A stretch of 64,000 nucleotides of DNA, taken from the NCBI RefSeq assembly GCF_029360585.1, contig NZ_JAQZSJ010000009.1, positions 124,001-188,000 of the forward strand. The letters are read 5' to 3'. The first letter of the stretch is position 1. Each line of letters begins with the position of its first letter. Below, piece by piece: positions 1 through 9,584 of this stretch. The translations under genes were made by a program, and so were the position numbers. The DNA comes from Cohnella caldifontis (GTDB taxonomy: Bacteria; Bacillota; Bacilli; Paenibacillales; Paenibacillaceae). Under the pieces are notes generated by a model. It had not been told where the DNA came from and ran no database searches. It was given only the letters and a program-made list of their open reading frames with translations.

Positions 1-123
1 ATAAGCAGAGAGGTTTCATTGTCTATCATGCTAGCAAAACGATCGCGAGAATCCTCTTAAAACATTCTTAAAAACTTACATCCTATTTCATTTTTCGACG
101 GTTATGAGAATCGAATGTAAAAT

Positions 124-147
124 AAAAAAACCGCCGCCGGCGGTTTA
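124..147 (-). terminator. Intrinsic terminator of the XRE regulator gene
   Basis: On the minus strand the stop codon runs straight into an 8-bp stem (AAACCGCC / GGCGGTTT) with a 3-base loop, followed by a run of T. This is a textbook Rho-independent terminator for the gene ending at 145. Confidence 0.8.
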
Positions 148-837
148 TTTCAACGGTTGAATCAATTCGTTTCCGCTCACGCCCAATAGCGCGTAAGCTT
201 GGCTCACCATTTCCCGATCCTTGCCGTATAGGTGAGTCGCTTTGTGGCGGATCCCGCTTACGGTCGTTACAAAATTCATCTGGTGAACCATGAATTCCGA
301 GTTGCACAAGACGACCGCTTGCTTGCCGCAAGAGATCACGTTTTGCTGAAACCGAACCGCCCGCTCGGCCACTTCCGGAGAATACACGACCGGCTCGCCG
401 TCCGACGCTTTCATTTCCCGATGATCGACGAAAATACTCAGTTCCCCTTCCGGAAATTCGGAGGCGATGCCCAGCAGCGTTCTCGACATATCATCCACGT
501 TCTCGCCGGTTAACAGCCCATGTACCTGAAACGTAAGGATTTTATTGCCGCTGTCGATATGGTATTTGAAACGCTCCAAGAAGGGGACCTCGAAGTCTTT
601 CTTTACATAAGCCAAATTCGAGGAAAAGCGTTCACTCGAAAACATATATTCGATCGAGACGTTTAACGCGGCGGCGATTTTGTCGATGTTGAGGAGGCTG
701 ATGTTGCGTTCGCCGCGCTCGACTCCGCTGATGTACGTTCGATCCAATCCCGCACGTTCAGCCAGCCATTCCTGCGATATCCCCGAGCGGGCGCGAAGCT
801 CCCTCACTCTTTTACCAAACTCGGCGCGAATATCCAT
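145..837 (-). CDS. XRE-family helix-turn-helix transcriptional regulator with C-terminal sensory-like domain
   Basis: Residues 1-65 form a Cro/C1-type HTH (motifs GISQEWLAERAGLDRTYIS and SGVERGERNIS), so the protein should bind DNA as a dimer. The remaining ~160 residues form one alpha/beta domain with alternating hydrophobic strands. It loosely resembles SpoIIAA-like folds, but I cannot name it. The ATG at 837 is chosen because TAGGAG lies 6 bases upstream; a longer TTG start at 855 lacks a site. The gene is divergent from the WG-repeat gene starting at 1023, so the ~185-bp gap may hold both promoters. The target is unknown; autoregulation or control of the WG gene is inference. Confidence 0.85.
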   Translation of the reverse strand: MDIRAEFGKRVRELRARSGISQEWLAERAGLDRTYISGVERGERNISLLNIDKIAAALNVSIEYMFSSERFSSNLAYVKKDFEVPFLERFKYHIDSGNKILTFQVHGLLTGENVDDMSRTLLGIASEFPEGELSIFVDHREMKASDGEPVVYSPEVAERAVRFQQNVISCGKQAVVLCNSEFMVHQMNFVTTVSGIRHKATHLYGKDREMVSQAYALLGVSGNELIQPLK

Positions 838-1022
838 GAAGACTCCTACCCCCAACCCGATTCCGCTACGTCATATATCGGATCGTGAAGTCGCAAGCTG
901 TAGATTTTTGTCGTAACCGCAGAGAATGTGACTCAAAGTCCGTAGATTTTTAGAAACGAAGTTGATTATGATGAAAGCAAAAGCCGTATCATCACAGCTC
1001 ATTGTTGCAGGAGGGTAACAGG

Positions 1023-2660
1023 ATGAAAAAGAAGCTTGCCGTATGGATGACGGGGCTCCTCTCGATGGCCTTGATCGCGCTGCCCGTCCATGCCGAATCG
1101 GCGACGCAGCCGCTGGCGATTGAACCCCAATTCAGCTACGCATTCGAATTTCACGAAGGCTTAGCCGCCGTCGAACAGAATCGCAAATGGGGCGTCATCG
1201 ACCGGACGGGGCGATTCGTCGTGGAACCGCGTTACGATTGGATCGAAGATTTCAAGGACGGATTTGCCTATATCGGCCAACCGGATGATAAAGGGTATAA
1301 TCAAGTAGGATTGATCGACAAAACGGGGAAAGAAATCATACCGCCGTTGTATTATCCGCTGGATCGGATGAGCAACGGATTCTGGAAAGCCGCGAAGGAC
1401 GACAAATACGGGGTGTTCGATCAGAACGGAAATGCGATCAGCGACTTTCAATACGATTACATCGGCGATTTTCACGATGGACTGGCCTTGGTGCAGAAAA
1501 CACGGAGCGATAAACGTATTCGGCGGACCGTGGACGGCGTAACGATCGACTATCCGGATTCTCTAGCCGGGTATATCGATGAAACCGGAAAGCTCGTAAT
1601 TCCGTTGCAATACGACATGAATTCCGGCGACTTTGAATCGGGACTTGCGGCCGTCGCGAAAGCGGGCAAATGGGGCGTCATCGACAAGAAGGGGAAAACG
1701 GTGATTCCCTTCCAATACGACAGCGTCACGCGTAAATATGGCGAGGGTACCGCCTCCCGGTATTTCGCCGTCTCGAAAAACCGGAAGCACGGGGCGATCG
1801 ATTCGCAAGGCAAAACGGTCGTTCCCTTGAAATACGATACCGCCATCGTGACATCGGGAGACGTATTGATCTATGGCATGATGCGCAAGAATATCGTGAA
1901 ATTCTCCATGGCGAAAGAAGCCAACCTGATTCGCGACGCGAAAGGCAACTATCACGAGTCGGATCGCGGAGCCATCGATCTGCGCACGGGTAAGTCGCTG
2001 GCTCCCGCCCAATACGATACGATCATGGAAATGCGCAGCGGTCTTCTGTCCGTTTGCAAATCGAACAAGTGCGGCGTGATGAATCGTTCGGGCAAGATCG
2101 TGCTTCCGGTGAAGTACACCTATATTTCAGATTTACCCCTCTCATTCGGAGGAAACTTCTATATCGTTTATGCCAGCGATAAACTAGGAACCTTTAATCC
2201 GACCGTTTCGAATTCCGGCAATATTCCGCTTTACGAGTATAGCGGCATGGCTCCGCTTTTCTCATTCGCCGAGGATTCCCGAGAAGGGCTCTTCCGCGCC
2301 GTCAACAAGAACAAGAAAGTAGGCGTCATTACCGACAAGGGGAAAGAAATCGTAAAAGCGAAGTATGATGAGATCGGCGATTTCAGCGAAGGCTTCGCGG
2401 CGGTCAAACTGAACGGGAAGTACGGCTTTATCGACCGGACGGGCAAAGAAATCGTCGCGCCTCAATATGCCCGGGCCGGGCGTTACCATGAAGGCTTGGC
2501 TTACGTGCAGCTCAACGGCAAATACGGCTACATTGACCGATCCGGCAGAGAGGTCATTCCCCCGCAATTCGACGACGTTCGCACCGGCTTCTCGGACGGA
2601 TTGGCATCGGTATGCGTGAACGGCAAATGGGGCTATATCGCAAACCCGCAAACAGAGTAA
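1023..2660 (+). CDS. Exported WG-repeat protein
   Basis: The 545-residue product begins with a signal peptide (KKK, hydrophobic core, cleavage near VHA-ES). The rest is about ten repeats of the WG beta-repeat type: each has a W/Y-G-V/Y/F-I-D motif, then a G-K/R-x-V/I-x-P-x-Y/F-D strand and an F-x-x-G-L/F-A turn. WG repeats are a family of extracytoplasmic beta repeats with no known enzymatic activity. ATG 1023 is preceded by AGGAGG at 1009-1014, which decides it over the in-frame TTG at 1002. No cell-wall anchor is visible, so the protein is probably secreted or loosely wall-associated. A weak GC hairpin just after the stop has a poor U tract. Confidence 0.85.
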   Translation: MKKKLAVWMTGLLSMALIALPVHAESATQPLAIEPQFSYAFEFHEGLAAVEQNRKWGVIDRTGRFVVEPRYDWIEDFKDGFAYIGQPDDKGYNQVGLIDKTGKEIIPPLYYPLDRMSNGFWKAAKDDKYGVFDQNGNAISDFQYDYIGDFHDGLALVQKTRSDKRIRRTVDGVTIDYPDSLAGYIDETGKLVIPLQYDMNSGDFESGLAAVAKAGKWGVIDKKGKTVIPFQYDSVTRKYGEGTASRYFAVSKNRKHGAIDSQGKTVVPLKYDTAIVTSGDVLIYGMMRKNIVKFSMAKEANLIRDAKGNYHESDRGAIDLRTGKSLAPAQYDTIMEMRSGLLSVCKSNKCGVMNRSGKIVLPVKYTYISDLPLSFGGNFYIVYASDKLGTFNPTVSNSGNIPLYEYSGMAPLFSFAEDSREGLFRAVNKNKKVGVITDKGKEIVKAKYDEIGDFSEGFAAVKLNGKYGFIDRTGKEIVAPQYARAGRYHEGLAYVQLNGKYGYIDRSGREVIPPQFDDVRTGFSDGLASVCVNGKWGYIANPQTE

Positions 2661-2784
2661 AGGGCTGGGCGACCAGTCCCTCCTCCTTTCTTCCAAGGGC
2701 GAAGCTTACGCGTTCATTTCTCCGCCGCTCAACCTTTCACGCTGCCGCATTCCTAAAATCATACAATTTTTTACTATTTTCGCG

Positions 2785-2790
2785 TATACT
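2785..2790 (+). promoter_or_regulatory. Candidate -10 box for the 2830 two-component operon
   Basis: TATACT lies about 40 bases upstream of the response-regulator start, in an AT-rich patch. A -35 match is weak (ATACAA, 18-base spacer), so the assignment is tentative. Confidence 0.35.
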
Positions 2791-2829
2791 GATTCCGAGT
2801 TCGTACCTATCCGGGAGAGGGTTGCTTCC

Positions 2830-3525
2830 ATGGTCCATCATATACTCGTCGTCGATAATGAACCGGAATTGCTGGAGCTCGTCGAGTTTCATCTGGTACA
2901 AGCCGGGTTGCGCGCCACCCGGGCCATATCGGGATTCGAAGCGTTGAAACATCTCGACGAATCGGCTTTCGACCTTATCATTCTGGACATCATGATGGAC
3001 GGCATGGATGGATTCTCGGTGCTCGAGCGGATACGCGGAGGCTCGTTGGAGATGCCGGTCATTCTGCTCAGCGCCAAACACGAAGTGGAAAGCAAAATCC
3101 ACGGCCTTGGCATCGGAGCGGACGATTACGTCACGAAACCGTTCAGCCCCGCCGAGCTGGTCGCCCGCGTGCAGGCGCATCTGCGGCGCAACCGGAAATC
3201 GGTGCCGATCGAACGGATGATGTCGTACTCCTATGGGAAATTGTCGCTTAACCCGGCGGCGCAAATCTTGCACAAGAATGGCCAAACCATCCCGCTCTCC
3301 GCTACGGAAACCAAGATGCTGCTCGCCTTGATGAAGCGTCCCAACCAAACGATCCCGAAACTCCGATTGTTCGAGGAAGTTTGGGGGCATTCGAACTATG
3401 ACGAGAACTCGATTAACGTCTATATGAATTATTTGAGGAAGAAAATCGAGGAGGATCCCCGCAACCCCCGCTACATTCAGACGGTGTGGGGCGTAGGGTA
3501 TTTACTCACGGGGGATCCGGAATGA
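2830..3525 (+). CDS. OmpR/PhoB-family response regulator
   Basis: 231 residues. The N-terminal receiver domain has the acidic pair VDNE, phospho-acceptor Asp in LIILDIMM and the conserved Lys in VTKPFSP. The C-terminal winged helix (about 130-228) carries the typical LSATETKML start and VWGVGYLL end. The next gene, its kinase, starts inside this stop codon (ATGA overlap), so the two are translationally coupled. It should act as a DNA-binding transcription factor phosphorylated by that kinase. The stimulus and regulon cannot be read from the sequence. Confidence 0.92.
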   Translation: MVHHILVVDNEPELLELVEFHLVQAGLRATRAISGFEALKHLDESAFDLIILDIMMDGMDGFSVLERIRGGSLEMPVILLSAKHEVESKIHGLGIGADDYVTKPFSPAELVARVQAHLRRNRKSVPIERMMSYSYGKLSLNPAAQILHKNGQTIPLSATETKMLLALMKRPNQTIPKLRLFEEVWGHSNYDENSINVYMNYLRKKIEEDPRNPRYIQTVWGVGYLLTGDPE

Positions 3526-4967
3526 AACTGAAAGCGAAGATGGCGTGGATCATCGCGTGTTCCGTCCTGCTCACGCTTTTCCTGCTAACGGTCATGTTCT
3601 ATGCATTCACCGCTTTGTTCGTGTCCGGGTACAACCATGCCGAGCTTCGGGAGATGAGCGCGAAGCTTTCCGAGCGGCTCGAACATGCGCATGCAAGTAA
3701 CGGGGAACAACTCGCTCAAGTCCTCCAAGCGTTCGGGAGCCAATACGACGGGGTCGGGTTGGAGTTGTTCGGCCAAGACGGAAAACTGCTATTCTCATCC
3801 GCGAACCGGACGGAGCCATACACCCTTCCCGAGATGATGGCGCGCTTCGCCGACCAACCCGGCCGAATGTTCCAGGGGCAAGATTCGACCTTCCTATTCG
3901 AGATTGCCCCCGACGGACAACGCTATTTCGTCGTCTTCGATATCAAAGGAAATTCGCTTCAGCAAGTCCAACTATTCCTTTATTTCAACCAATATGCCGG
4001 ATGGCCGTTTTTGGTTGCCCCGCTGATCTTGATGATCGCTTTGCCGGCGTTGATCGCGTTTTTGTTCATCCTGTTCGTCACGCGGCGGCTGCGCAAGCTG
4101 AATCATGCGATGCGGCATACGGATTTGCGGAACGAGCCCCTACCGTTGCAGGATCGTTCCGGCGACGAAATCGGCGCGTTGACCCGTTTATTCAACGAAA
4201 TGTCCGATAAACTGTATCGGCAGCACCTTCATACCCAACGGATCGAACAGGCCCGCACCAAGCTGATCTCCGACCTGTCCCATGATTTGCGAACGCCGCT
4301 TTCGGTCATTCATGGTTATGCGGAAACGCTGCAGCGGGGCTCGGTCCACGATCCCGAAACCCGGCTCCGGCATTCGACGATCATCGTGCAGAGATCGGAA
4401 TACATGAACGGATTGCTGGTCCGGTTATTCCAGCTTGCCGCGCTGGGCGAGCCGTCCACCTCGTTCCGCGCGGAACGGGACTCTATCCAAGCCCTCTTGC
4501 AGACGATCATCGCCGAATACGTGCTACTCTTGAACGACCAAGGCATCGAGTGGCGGGCGGACTTGCCGGAATCCCTCGTTTATATAGAATACGACCGGGA
4601 TTCCATGGCGCAAGTACTGCGAAATATGATTGACAACGCCATCCTTCACGGGAAAGACGGCAACTATTTAGGCGTACGGTTGCGCGAGGAAAATGATGAG
4701 GCGTCGATCGAAATCGAAGACCGGGGAAAAGGAATACCGGAGGAGGAGCTGGGGCGCGTTTTCAACCGGTTTTATCGGGTAGATAAAGGCCGGCAAAGCA
4801 ATGGGCTCGGCATCGGGCTGTCCATATCGAACGAAATCGTGCGGCGGCATGGCGGCCGGATCGACGTGCGGAGCGTTCCGAACGTAAGCACGGTGTTCAC
4901 GGTCCGCTTGCCGCTGAATGTCCGCACTTACGATCGCGGTGATGAACTCGCGGCGGAGCGGAAATAA
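3522..4967 (+). CDS. Membrane sensor histidine kinase (HAMP, HisKA, HATPase)
   Basis: About 481 residues. TM1 spans roughly residues 5-32, an extracytoplasmic sensing loop of about 130 residues follows, then TM2 (WPFLVAPLILMIALPAL) and a HAMP region. The phospho-acceptor His sits in DLSHDLRTPLSVIHG. The ATP-binding domain has N-box MIDNAILHG and G-box GLGIGLSIS. The ATG at 3522 overlaps the response-regulator stop by 4 bases; the longer in-frame start upstream would lie inside that gene. It is the cognate partner of the OmpR-type regulator. The sensor loop matches no domain I recognise. Confidence 0.92.
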   Translation: MKLKAKMAWIIACSVLLTLFLLTVMFYAFTALFVSGYNHAELREMSAKLSERLEHAHASNGEQLAQVLQAFGSQYDGVGLELFGQDGKLLFSSANRTEPYTLPEMMARFADQPGRMFQGQDSTFLFEIAPDGQRYFVVFDIKGNSLQQVQLFLYFNQYAGWPFLVAPLILMIALPALIAFLFILFVTRRLRKLNHAMRHTDLRNEPLPLQDRSGDEIGALTRLFNEMSDKLYRQHLHTQRIEQARTKLISDLSHDLRTPLSVIHGYAETLQRGSVHDPETRLRHSTIIVQRSEYMNGLLVRLFQLAALGEPSTSFRAERDSIQALLQTIIAEYVLLLNDQGIEWRADLPESLVYIEYDRDSMAQVLRNMIDNAILHGKDGNYLGVRLREENDEASIEIEDRGKGIPEEELGRVFNRFYRVDKGRQSNGLGIGLSISNEIVRRHGGRIDVRSVPNVSTVFTVRLPLNVRTYDRGDELAAERK

Positions 4968-4971
4968 CCAA

Positions 4972-5028
4972 ATTCCGCCCCTGAACCCGAGGGAAGATGC
5001 ATCTCCCCCCAGGTTGGGAGCGGAATCC
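4972..5028. terminator. Imperfect hairpin between convergent genes
   Basis: ATTCCGCCCC and the distal GGGAGCGGAAT pair over about 10-15 bases with mismatches around a ~25-base loop. It lies between the kinase stop (4967) and the convergent PEBP stop (5037). There is no clear U run, so it may be a weak bidirectional terminator. Confidence 0.4.
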
Positions 5029-5036
5029 TGCAAAAC

Positions 5037-5606
5037 CTAATTTTCCAAAAACCCGCTGATTTCTGCCGTGCCGAGGACATGCTCTTTCACGAGCTCCTGA
5101 AACTGATCATAGGTGACATAAACCGGTGCGTCCAAAGATTCGACGTCCAATGCGTACACGATCGTTTTGTACTCATGGTTCCCCGAGCCGGACGGCGGCG
5201 AAGGGCGGCCATAACCGGTTTGACCCGACGTATTCAAGAGCTCCTTGCTGCCTTCCGGAAGTTTGTCGGTAAGAGAAGCCCCTTCCGGAATCCGATTTAC
5301 GCTCGCGGGAATATTCACGACGATCCAGTGAACCCACATGTTCGCGACAGGATGGAGATCGACGATCATGACGGCGAACGACTTCGTTCCTTTGGGCGAG
5401 TTCTCCCAGGAAAGCGGGATGCTGTAATCCGTCTCCGTATACTTCCCGGGGATTTGTTCGCCATCCTTGAAAGCATCGGAAGTGACGACGAACGAATTCC
5501 CGTTTCCGCTGGCGGGCTGTGACGAACGGCACCCGCTTATCGTTAAAGCAATCGCAGCGGCGACGAAAACTAGCGTCCATTTTCGGACTGATAGAGCGAA
5601 TTTCAT
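5037..5606 (-). CDS. YbhB/YbcL-type PEBP (Raf kinase inhibitor-like) lipoprotein
   Basis: 189 residues. An N-terminal lipoprotein signal ends in a lipobox (LTISGC), so the protein should be anchored to the outer face of the membrane. The mature part has the phosphatidylethanolamine-binding family layout: IPLSWENSPKGTKSFAVMI, MWVHWIVVNIPASV, and a Gly-Tyr-Gly-x-PP-SG loop followed by H-E-Y. The usual DPDAP is degenerate here (VDLHPVANM). The ATG at 5606 follows a G-rich site (about ten G); a longer in-frame start at 5657 has none. Bacterial members have no settled function; small-ligand binding is the usual guess. Confidence 0.85.
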   Translation of the reverse strand: MKFALSVRKWTLVFVAAAIALTISGCRSSQPASGNGNSFVVTSDAFKDGEQIPGKYTETDYSIPLSWENSPKGTKSFAVMIVDLHPVANMWVHWIVVNIPASVNRIPEGASLTDKLPEGSKELLNTSGQTGYGRPSPPSGSGNHEYKTIVYALDVESLDAPVYVTYDQFQELVKEHVLGTAEISGFLEN

Positions 5607-5717
5607 GATTGTTCCCCCCCCCTTCCGGATTTTACTTTTCATTGCATGCAATGTCAATGATTGGTTATTACATAAAGCCGCGGATGCGGGTACTTTCCCA
5701 AGGTCAAAGATCGAAAA

Positions 5718-5757
5718 CAGCCTAACCCCGATCTGCGAAGGGTTAGGCTGCTGTTAC
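5718..5757 (-). terminator. Terminator downstream of the FG-GAP/SLH gene
   Basis: AACAGCCTAACC pairs with GGTTAGGCTG around a ~13-base loop, 22 bases beyond the stop at 5780. A TTTTC follows on the minus strand. A plausible intrinsic terminator. Confidence 0.65.
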
Positions 5758-5779
5758 AAGTAAAAATCTTAGGTTCGAA

Positions 5780-8700
5780 CTAAATATGAAGCGCGTCCAA
5801 CAGCTTATAGATCATGGCGGCGGCTTCCGCCCGGGTCACGGCGCTGCCGGGGCGGAACGAGCCGTCCTCGAAGCCCGTCAGCACGTTCGCTGCGGCGGCT
5901 GCATCGACAGAAGCTCGCGCCCATGCCGGAATGAATTCGTTGTCTTGGAAACTCGCGGCTGATGCCATGCCAGATCCCACCTTGTAAGCGTGAAGAACGT
6001 TTGCCATCAATACGGCCATTTCGGCGCGGGTGACGGTATCGTTCGCTCGAACACGCACGCTGCCGCCGGATCCATCGCCGTGCATGAATCCGGCTTCGGT
6101 GACGGCGGATACGGCGCTCTTCGCCCAGGCAGGAACGGCGGCATCGTCGGCAAACCTGGCGCCGCTCGCGGACGGCGTCAGCATCAGCGCCTTGGTCAGC
6201 ATCACGGCGATCTGGGCCCGCGTGACCGGGGTTTCCGGACGGAAAGTTCGATCCGGATAGCCGCTAAGCACGTCCATGCCGATTAGTCTTTCCGCGTATG
6301 GGGCCGACCAGTGATTTTGCAAATCGGCGAAGTTCCCGGCAGATTGGCTGCCGAAAACGGCGAATTTCGTAAAGTGGTTGATGCGGATCGTGACGGTGCC
6401 GTCGGCGTTCACGACGCCCCCCACGTACAGCCAGCGCTTGAAGACTTCATTGTAATAGTAGACGGTTGGCCTTTCTCCGGCCGCTGCCCGGCCCGTATCG
6501 TAATGGAAAGTGATTTCCACGGGCGTATTGAACGTCCGGCCCGTCGTGCTGGAAAAATCGAACGTTCGGCTGAGCGGCTTCAACGCGCCGGACTCCGGCG
6601 CCTGTGCAACCGGCACGACCGTTACGGTCATCTTCCCGCCGGACGGCACCGCGCCCGCCGGCACGATAATCTTTACGTCGTCACCAAGCGACCACTCGGT
6701 CCGTTCGCTAGAGGTGACATCGAAGGAACCCGAATCGGGTACCTGATTCTGTTCAACCGTTCCCGTCGATGTCGACGGCGGAGCCGTTTGGCCCGACGGC
6801 GGGTCGGTATCGTCCGACGGCGGGTTCGTCGGCGGAGGCGTTGACGGCTGCGGCGACTCCGGCGGCTCCGACGGGGTCGGCGGTTCGGACGCTCTCGTTA
6901 CGTTGACCGTATACGTTTGCTGCGTTTCATGATCTTCAGCCGTGACGACCAGCTTGATTTCATTGGCGCCGACTGCGAGCGGCAGCGGCTCACCGGGGTC
7001 GACAACCGGTTCGCCGTTCAGCAGCAGTTGAACCTCCGCGTTCTCCCGTGCAGCGCTATAGGTCACTGCGGTTTCCGCAACGGAATAAGGTACGTCGGCA
7101 GAATAGGAGTACACGTTTTCCGCGAAATCAAGTCTGATATCGCTCAGCGTCAGAGCGCTCAAGTCGGCGTTGGAGCTGACGGAGTCGCTTAAGAAAACCG
7201 GATCGTAAACGGCACGGTTGTCGATCGCGTAACCGTCTTCGCCGTCAGGCGTGAAACGAACGGCCAACCCTCCGTACACGCTGGCCTCGTACTGGGAATA
7301 AGGCAGCATGTTGCTGCCGTTCACCAAGCCGATCAAGGCGTAACTTCCGTCAGAATGCGGATTGTCGCGATCCAGGCTGCGGTATTTGAACTGGATTTCA
7401 TCGGTTCCTTCGTATAAAATCGCTTGAATCGTGCCCAGTCGGTCAGCGGGATACGTATCCACAGCCGTCCATTGGACGACGAATTTACGGCCTGGCGCCG
7501 AGCCGATCGTTTTGGTCATCACGCGCACATGGTTCAGATCGTCGCCGAACGGCGCGATGACGTTATCCGGCCGGCCGCTTTCGGGGTTCAGGAACGCCAG
7601 GTTGCCGTTGGCCTGAACGTATACCTTCAAATCTTCTATCTCCTGGCCGAAGAAATGAAACGGCATTCCCGCGTCTACCTCCGCCGATGTCCCGCCGTCG
7701 GTATCTTCCTCGCCGTCCGGATTGAACAGCGGAATGTCCGTTCCCCGATACAGCGTCTCATTCTCTTTTTTCAGCACGGTCACCGCGAACGTTTTCGATT
7801 GGCTGACCTCGCCTTTAATGATTACCGCGGTTAACGTGACATCGGCGTTCGCGGCATCGTAAGCGGGACGGAATACGATACCGCTGTCGTCGATCACGTC
7901 CGGCCGGCTGGATGCCCAGGCAATGGAAGTCCCGTTGCCTCCGGCCGCGGGCAAAAGCAGACGCCTCGTCACCGCAGACGCCGAGTCGCCATCCGCGTAT
8001 CCGATGGTCAGCGCATCCCGATCGGCGGTCACGTCAGCTTCGTCGGTCGGGGTCGACTCGTCCTTCAAGACCGTGAGGGCGAACGTTTTGGAGTCGCTTT
8101 CCGAGCCTTTGGCGACGGTAGCGGTCAGCTGGACCGCGGTGTCATCGGACGCCGCGTCCGGCCGCGTGACCTTCCCGTCGCTGCCGATGATTTCGGGATG
8201 GTCCGAAGCCCAGTCGATCGTCGATCCGTTCGCTCCGGCGGTCGGCAGGAGTACCGGCTGCGTGACGCTATCGGCATCGTCCCCCTCGGCATAACCGATG
8301 GAGAGCATGGATACGTCGGCGGCAACCGCATAGGCGTCGACATTGCCGTTGATCACCACGGATACTTCATGGTCAAGATAACCGGCAACCGCGACGTCGA
8401 TTTTGCCGTCGCCGTTGAAGTCTGCAGGCGCGAAGCCGTAAGGGGCTTGCGCCGTCGGCACCGCAGCCCCCGGCCGGAACGTGCCGTCTCCGTTGCCCAT
8501 CAGCATCGTGATGGCGCTCGCGGATTCGCTTCCGACCGCCAGATCCGGATAGCCGTCGCCGTTGCCGTCAAACGCGGCGACCGCGGTCGGATACGGCCCT
8601 CCTGCCGGATAATCCTTTTTCGTTTGGAACGTTCCGTCCGCATTCGCCAGGAACACGGATACGGTTTTGTCAATGCCATTCAGAACAACCAAGTCGGGAT

Positions 8701-9475
8701 GCGCATCGCCGTTCAAATCCGCAGCGACAACGCTTTTGGGCAACGAGCCCGTCGGGTAATTCCCCCCTTCAAGCAATGTTCCGTCTTTGTTGCCATTAGC
8801 GAATAGGACCGCGACCGAGTCCGTTAAGGTGTTCGTCACCGCCACATCATCGAGCCCGTCGCCGTTAAAGTCCCGAACGGCAATCGCCATCGGCCCGGTG
8901 ACGGCATAGTCGACATTCTCCTGAAACGTGCCGTCTCCATGGCCGAGCAGGACGGATACGGAATTGCCAACGTAGTTGCACGTAGCGATATCCGGGGCCC
9001 CATCCCCGTTGAAATCGCCGACGGCGGCGGCTTGCGGACTGCTGCCCGTGCCATAGACAGCGGCAGTCACCGAGAAAGCGGCATCTCCGTTCCCGTACAA
9101 AATCGACACCGTATTCGCGTATTGATTGGCGACGACCAGATCGAGGTTGTCGTCTCCGTTGAAGTCGGCGCCGGCGATGCTGGACACGGTTCCGCCCGCC
9201 GCAAAACCGACCGTGTCGTTGAATGTGCCGTCTCCATTGCCGGTCATGACGGTTACGCCGTTCGCGGAGTCGCTGTAATTGGCCGCGGCCAAGTCAAGCT
9301 TGCCGTCATGGTTGAAATCGGCCGCGAACACCCCCATCGTGTTATAGCTGGCCGTAAAATTTTGCGCCGGCAAGAAGAAATTCGGAGCCGCCGACAGTTT
9401 CGCCGGCCAAACCGCAAGCTGCAATACCATGATGATGCTCAACGCAAGCGCCAAGCCCGCAATCCTTTTTTTCAA
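5780..9475 (-). CDS. Surface protein: FG-GAP repeats, Ig-like domains, cadherin-like sandwich, three SLH domains
   Basis: About 1231 residues. Order: signal peptide (cleavage near LSA-APN); about seven FG-GAP/VCBS repeats to ~390 with the calcium-binding D-x-N-x-D-G motif (ADFNGDGKIDVAVAG); two Ig-like repeats (~395-580) of the ADV..LTIGYADGD type; a beta domain (~585-750); a cadherin-like beta-sandwich (~775-865); a Pro/Ser/Thr-rich linker; a ZU5-like segment (~930-1050); then three SLH domains (SGYPDRTFRPETPVTRAQ). The SLH triad should bind pyruvylated wall polymer. GTG at 9484 directly abuts GGAGG with no spacer; TTG at 9475 sits 9 bases from it and gives a normal MKKRIAG signal start, so it is preferred. 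Confidence 0.88.
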   Translation of the reverse strand: MKKRIAGLALALSIIMVLQLAVWPAKLSAAPNFFLPAQNFTASYNTMGVFAADFNHDGKLDLAAANYSDSANGVTVMTGNGDGTFNDTVGFAAGGTVSSIAGADFNGDDNLDLVVANQYANTVSILYGNGDAAFSVTAAVYGTGSSPQAAAVGDFNGDGAPDIATCNYVGNSVSVLLGHGDGTFQENVDYAVTGPMAIAVRDFNGDGLDDVAVTNTLTDSVAVLFANGNKDGTLLEGGNYPTGSLPKSVVAADLNGDAHPDLVVLNGIDKTVSVFLANADGTFQTKKDYPAGGPYPTAVAAFDGNGDGYPDLAVGSESASAITMLMGNGDGTFRPGAAVPTAQAPYGFAPADFNGDGKIDVAVAGYLDHEVSVVINGNVDAYAVAADVSMLSIGYAEGDDADSVTQPVLLPTAGANGSTIDWASDHPEIIGSDGKVTRPDAASDDTAVQLTATVAKGSESDSKTFALTVLKDESTPTDEADVTADRDALTIGYADGDSASAVTRRLLLPAAGGNGTSIAWASSRPDVIDDSGIVFRPAYDAANADVTLTAVIIKGEVSQSKTFAVTVLKKENETLYRGTDIPLFNPDGEEDTDGGTSAEVDAGMPFHFFGQEIEDLKVYVQANGNLAFLNPESGRPDNVIAPFGDDLNHVRVMTKTIGSAPGRKFVVQWTAVDTYPADRLGTIQAILYEGTDEIQFKYRSLDRDNPHSDGSYALIGLVNGSNMLPYSQYEASVYGGLAVRFTPDGEDGYAIDNRAVYDPVFLSDSVSSNADLSALTLSDIRLDFAENVYSYSADVPYSVAETAVTYSAARENAEVQLLLNGEPVVDPGEPLPLAVGANEIKLVVTAEDHETQQTYTVNVTRASEPPTPSEPPESPQPSTPPPTNPPSDDTDPPSGQTAPPSTSTGTVEQNQVPDSGSFDVTSSERTEWSLGDDVKIIVPAGAVPSGGKMTVTVVPVAQAPESGALKPLSRTFDFSSTTGRTFNTPVEITFHYDTGRAAAGERPTVYYYNEVFKRWLYVGGVVNADGTVTIRINHFTKFAVFGSQSAGNFADLQNHWSAPYAERLIGMDVLSGYPDRTFRPETPVTRAQIAVMLTKALMLTPSASGARFADDAAVPAWAKSAVSAVTEAGFMHGDGSGGSVRVRANDTVTRAEMAVLMANVLHAYKVGSGMASAASFQDNEFIPAWARASVDAAAAANVLTGFEDGSFRPGSAVTRAEAAAMIYKLLDALHI

Positions 9476-9584
9476 ATCGTTCACCCTCCACCCATCTTGA
9501 TCGCTATCATTCTAGCGGAACAAAATGCGGCAGACGATTAACGAAAGTTAACAGTTTGCGAGTTTTTTCGGAAACTCCATTGGT

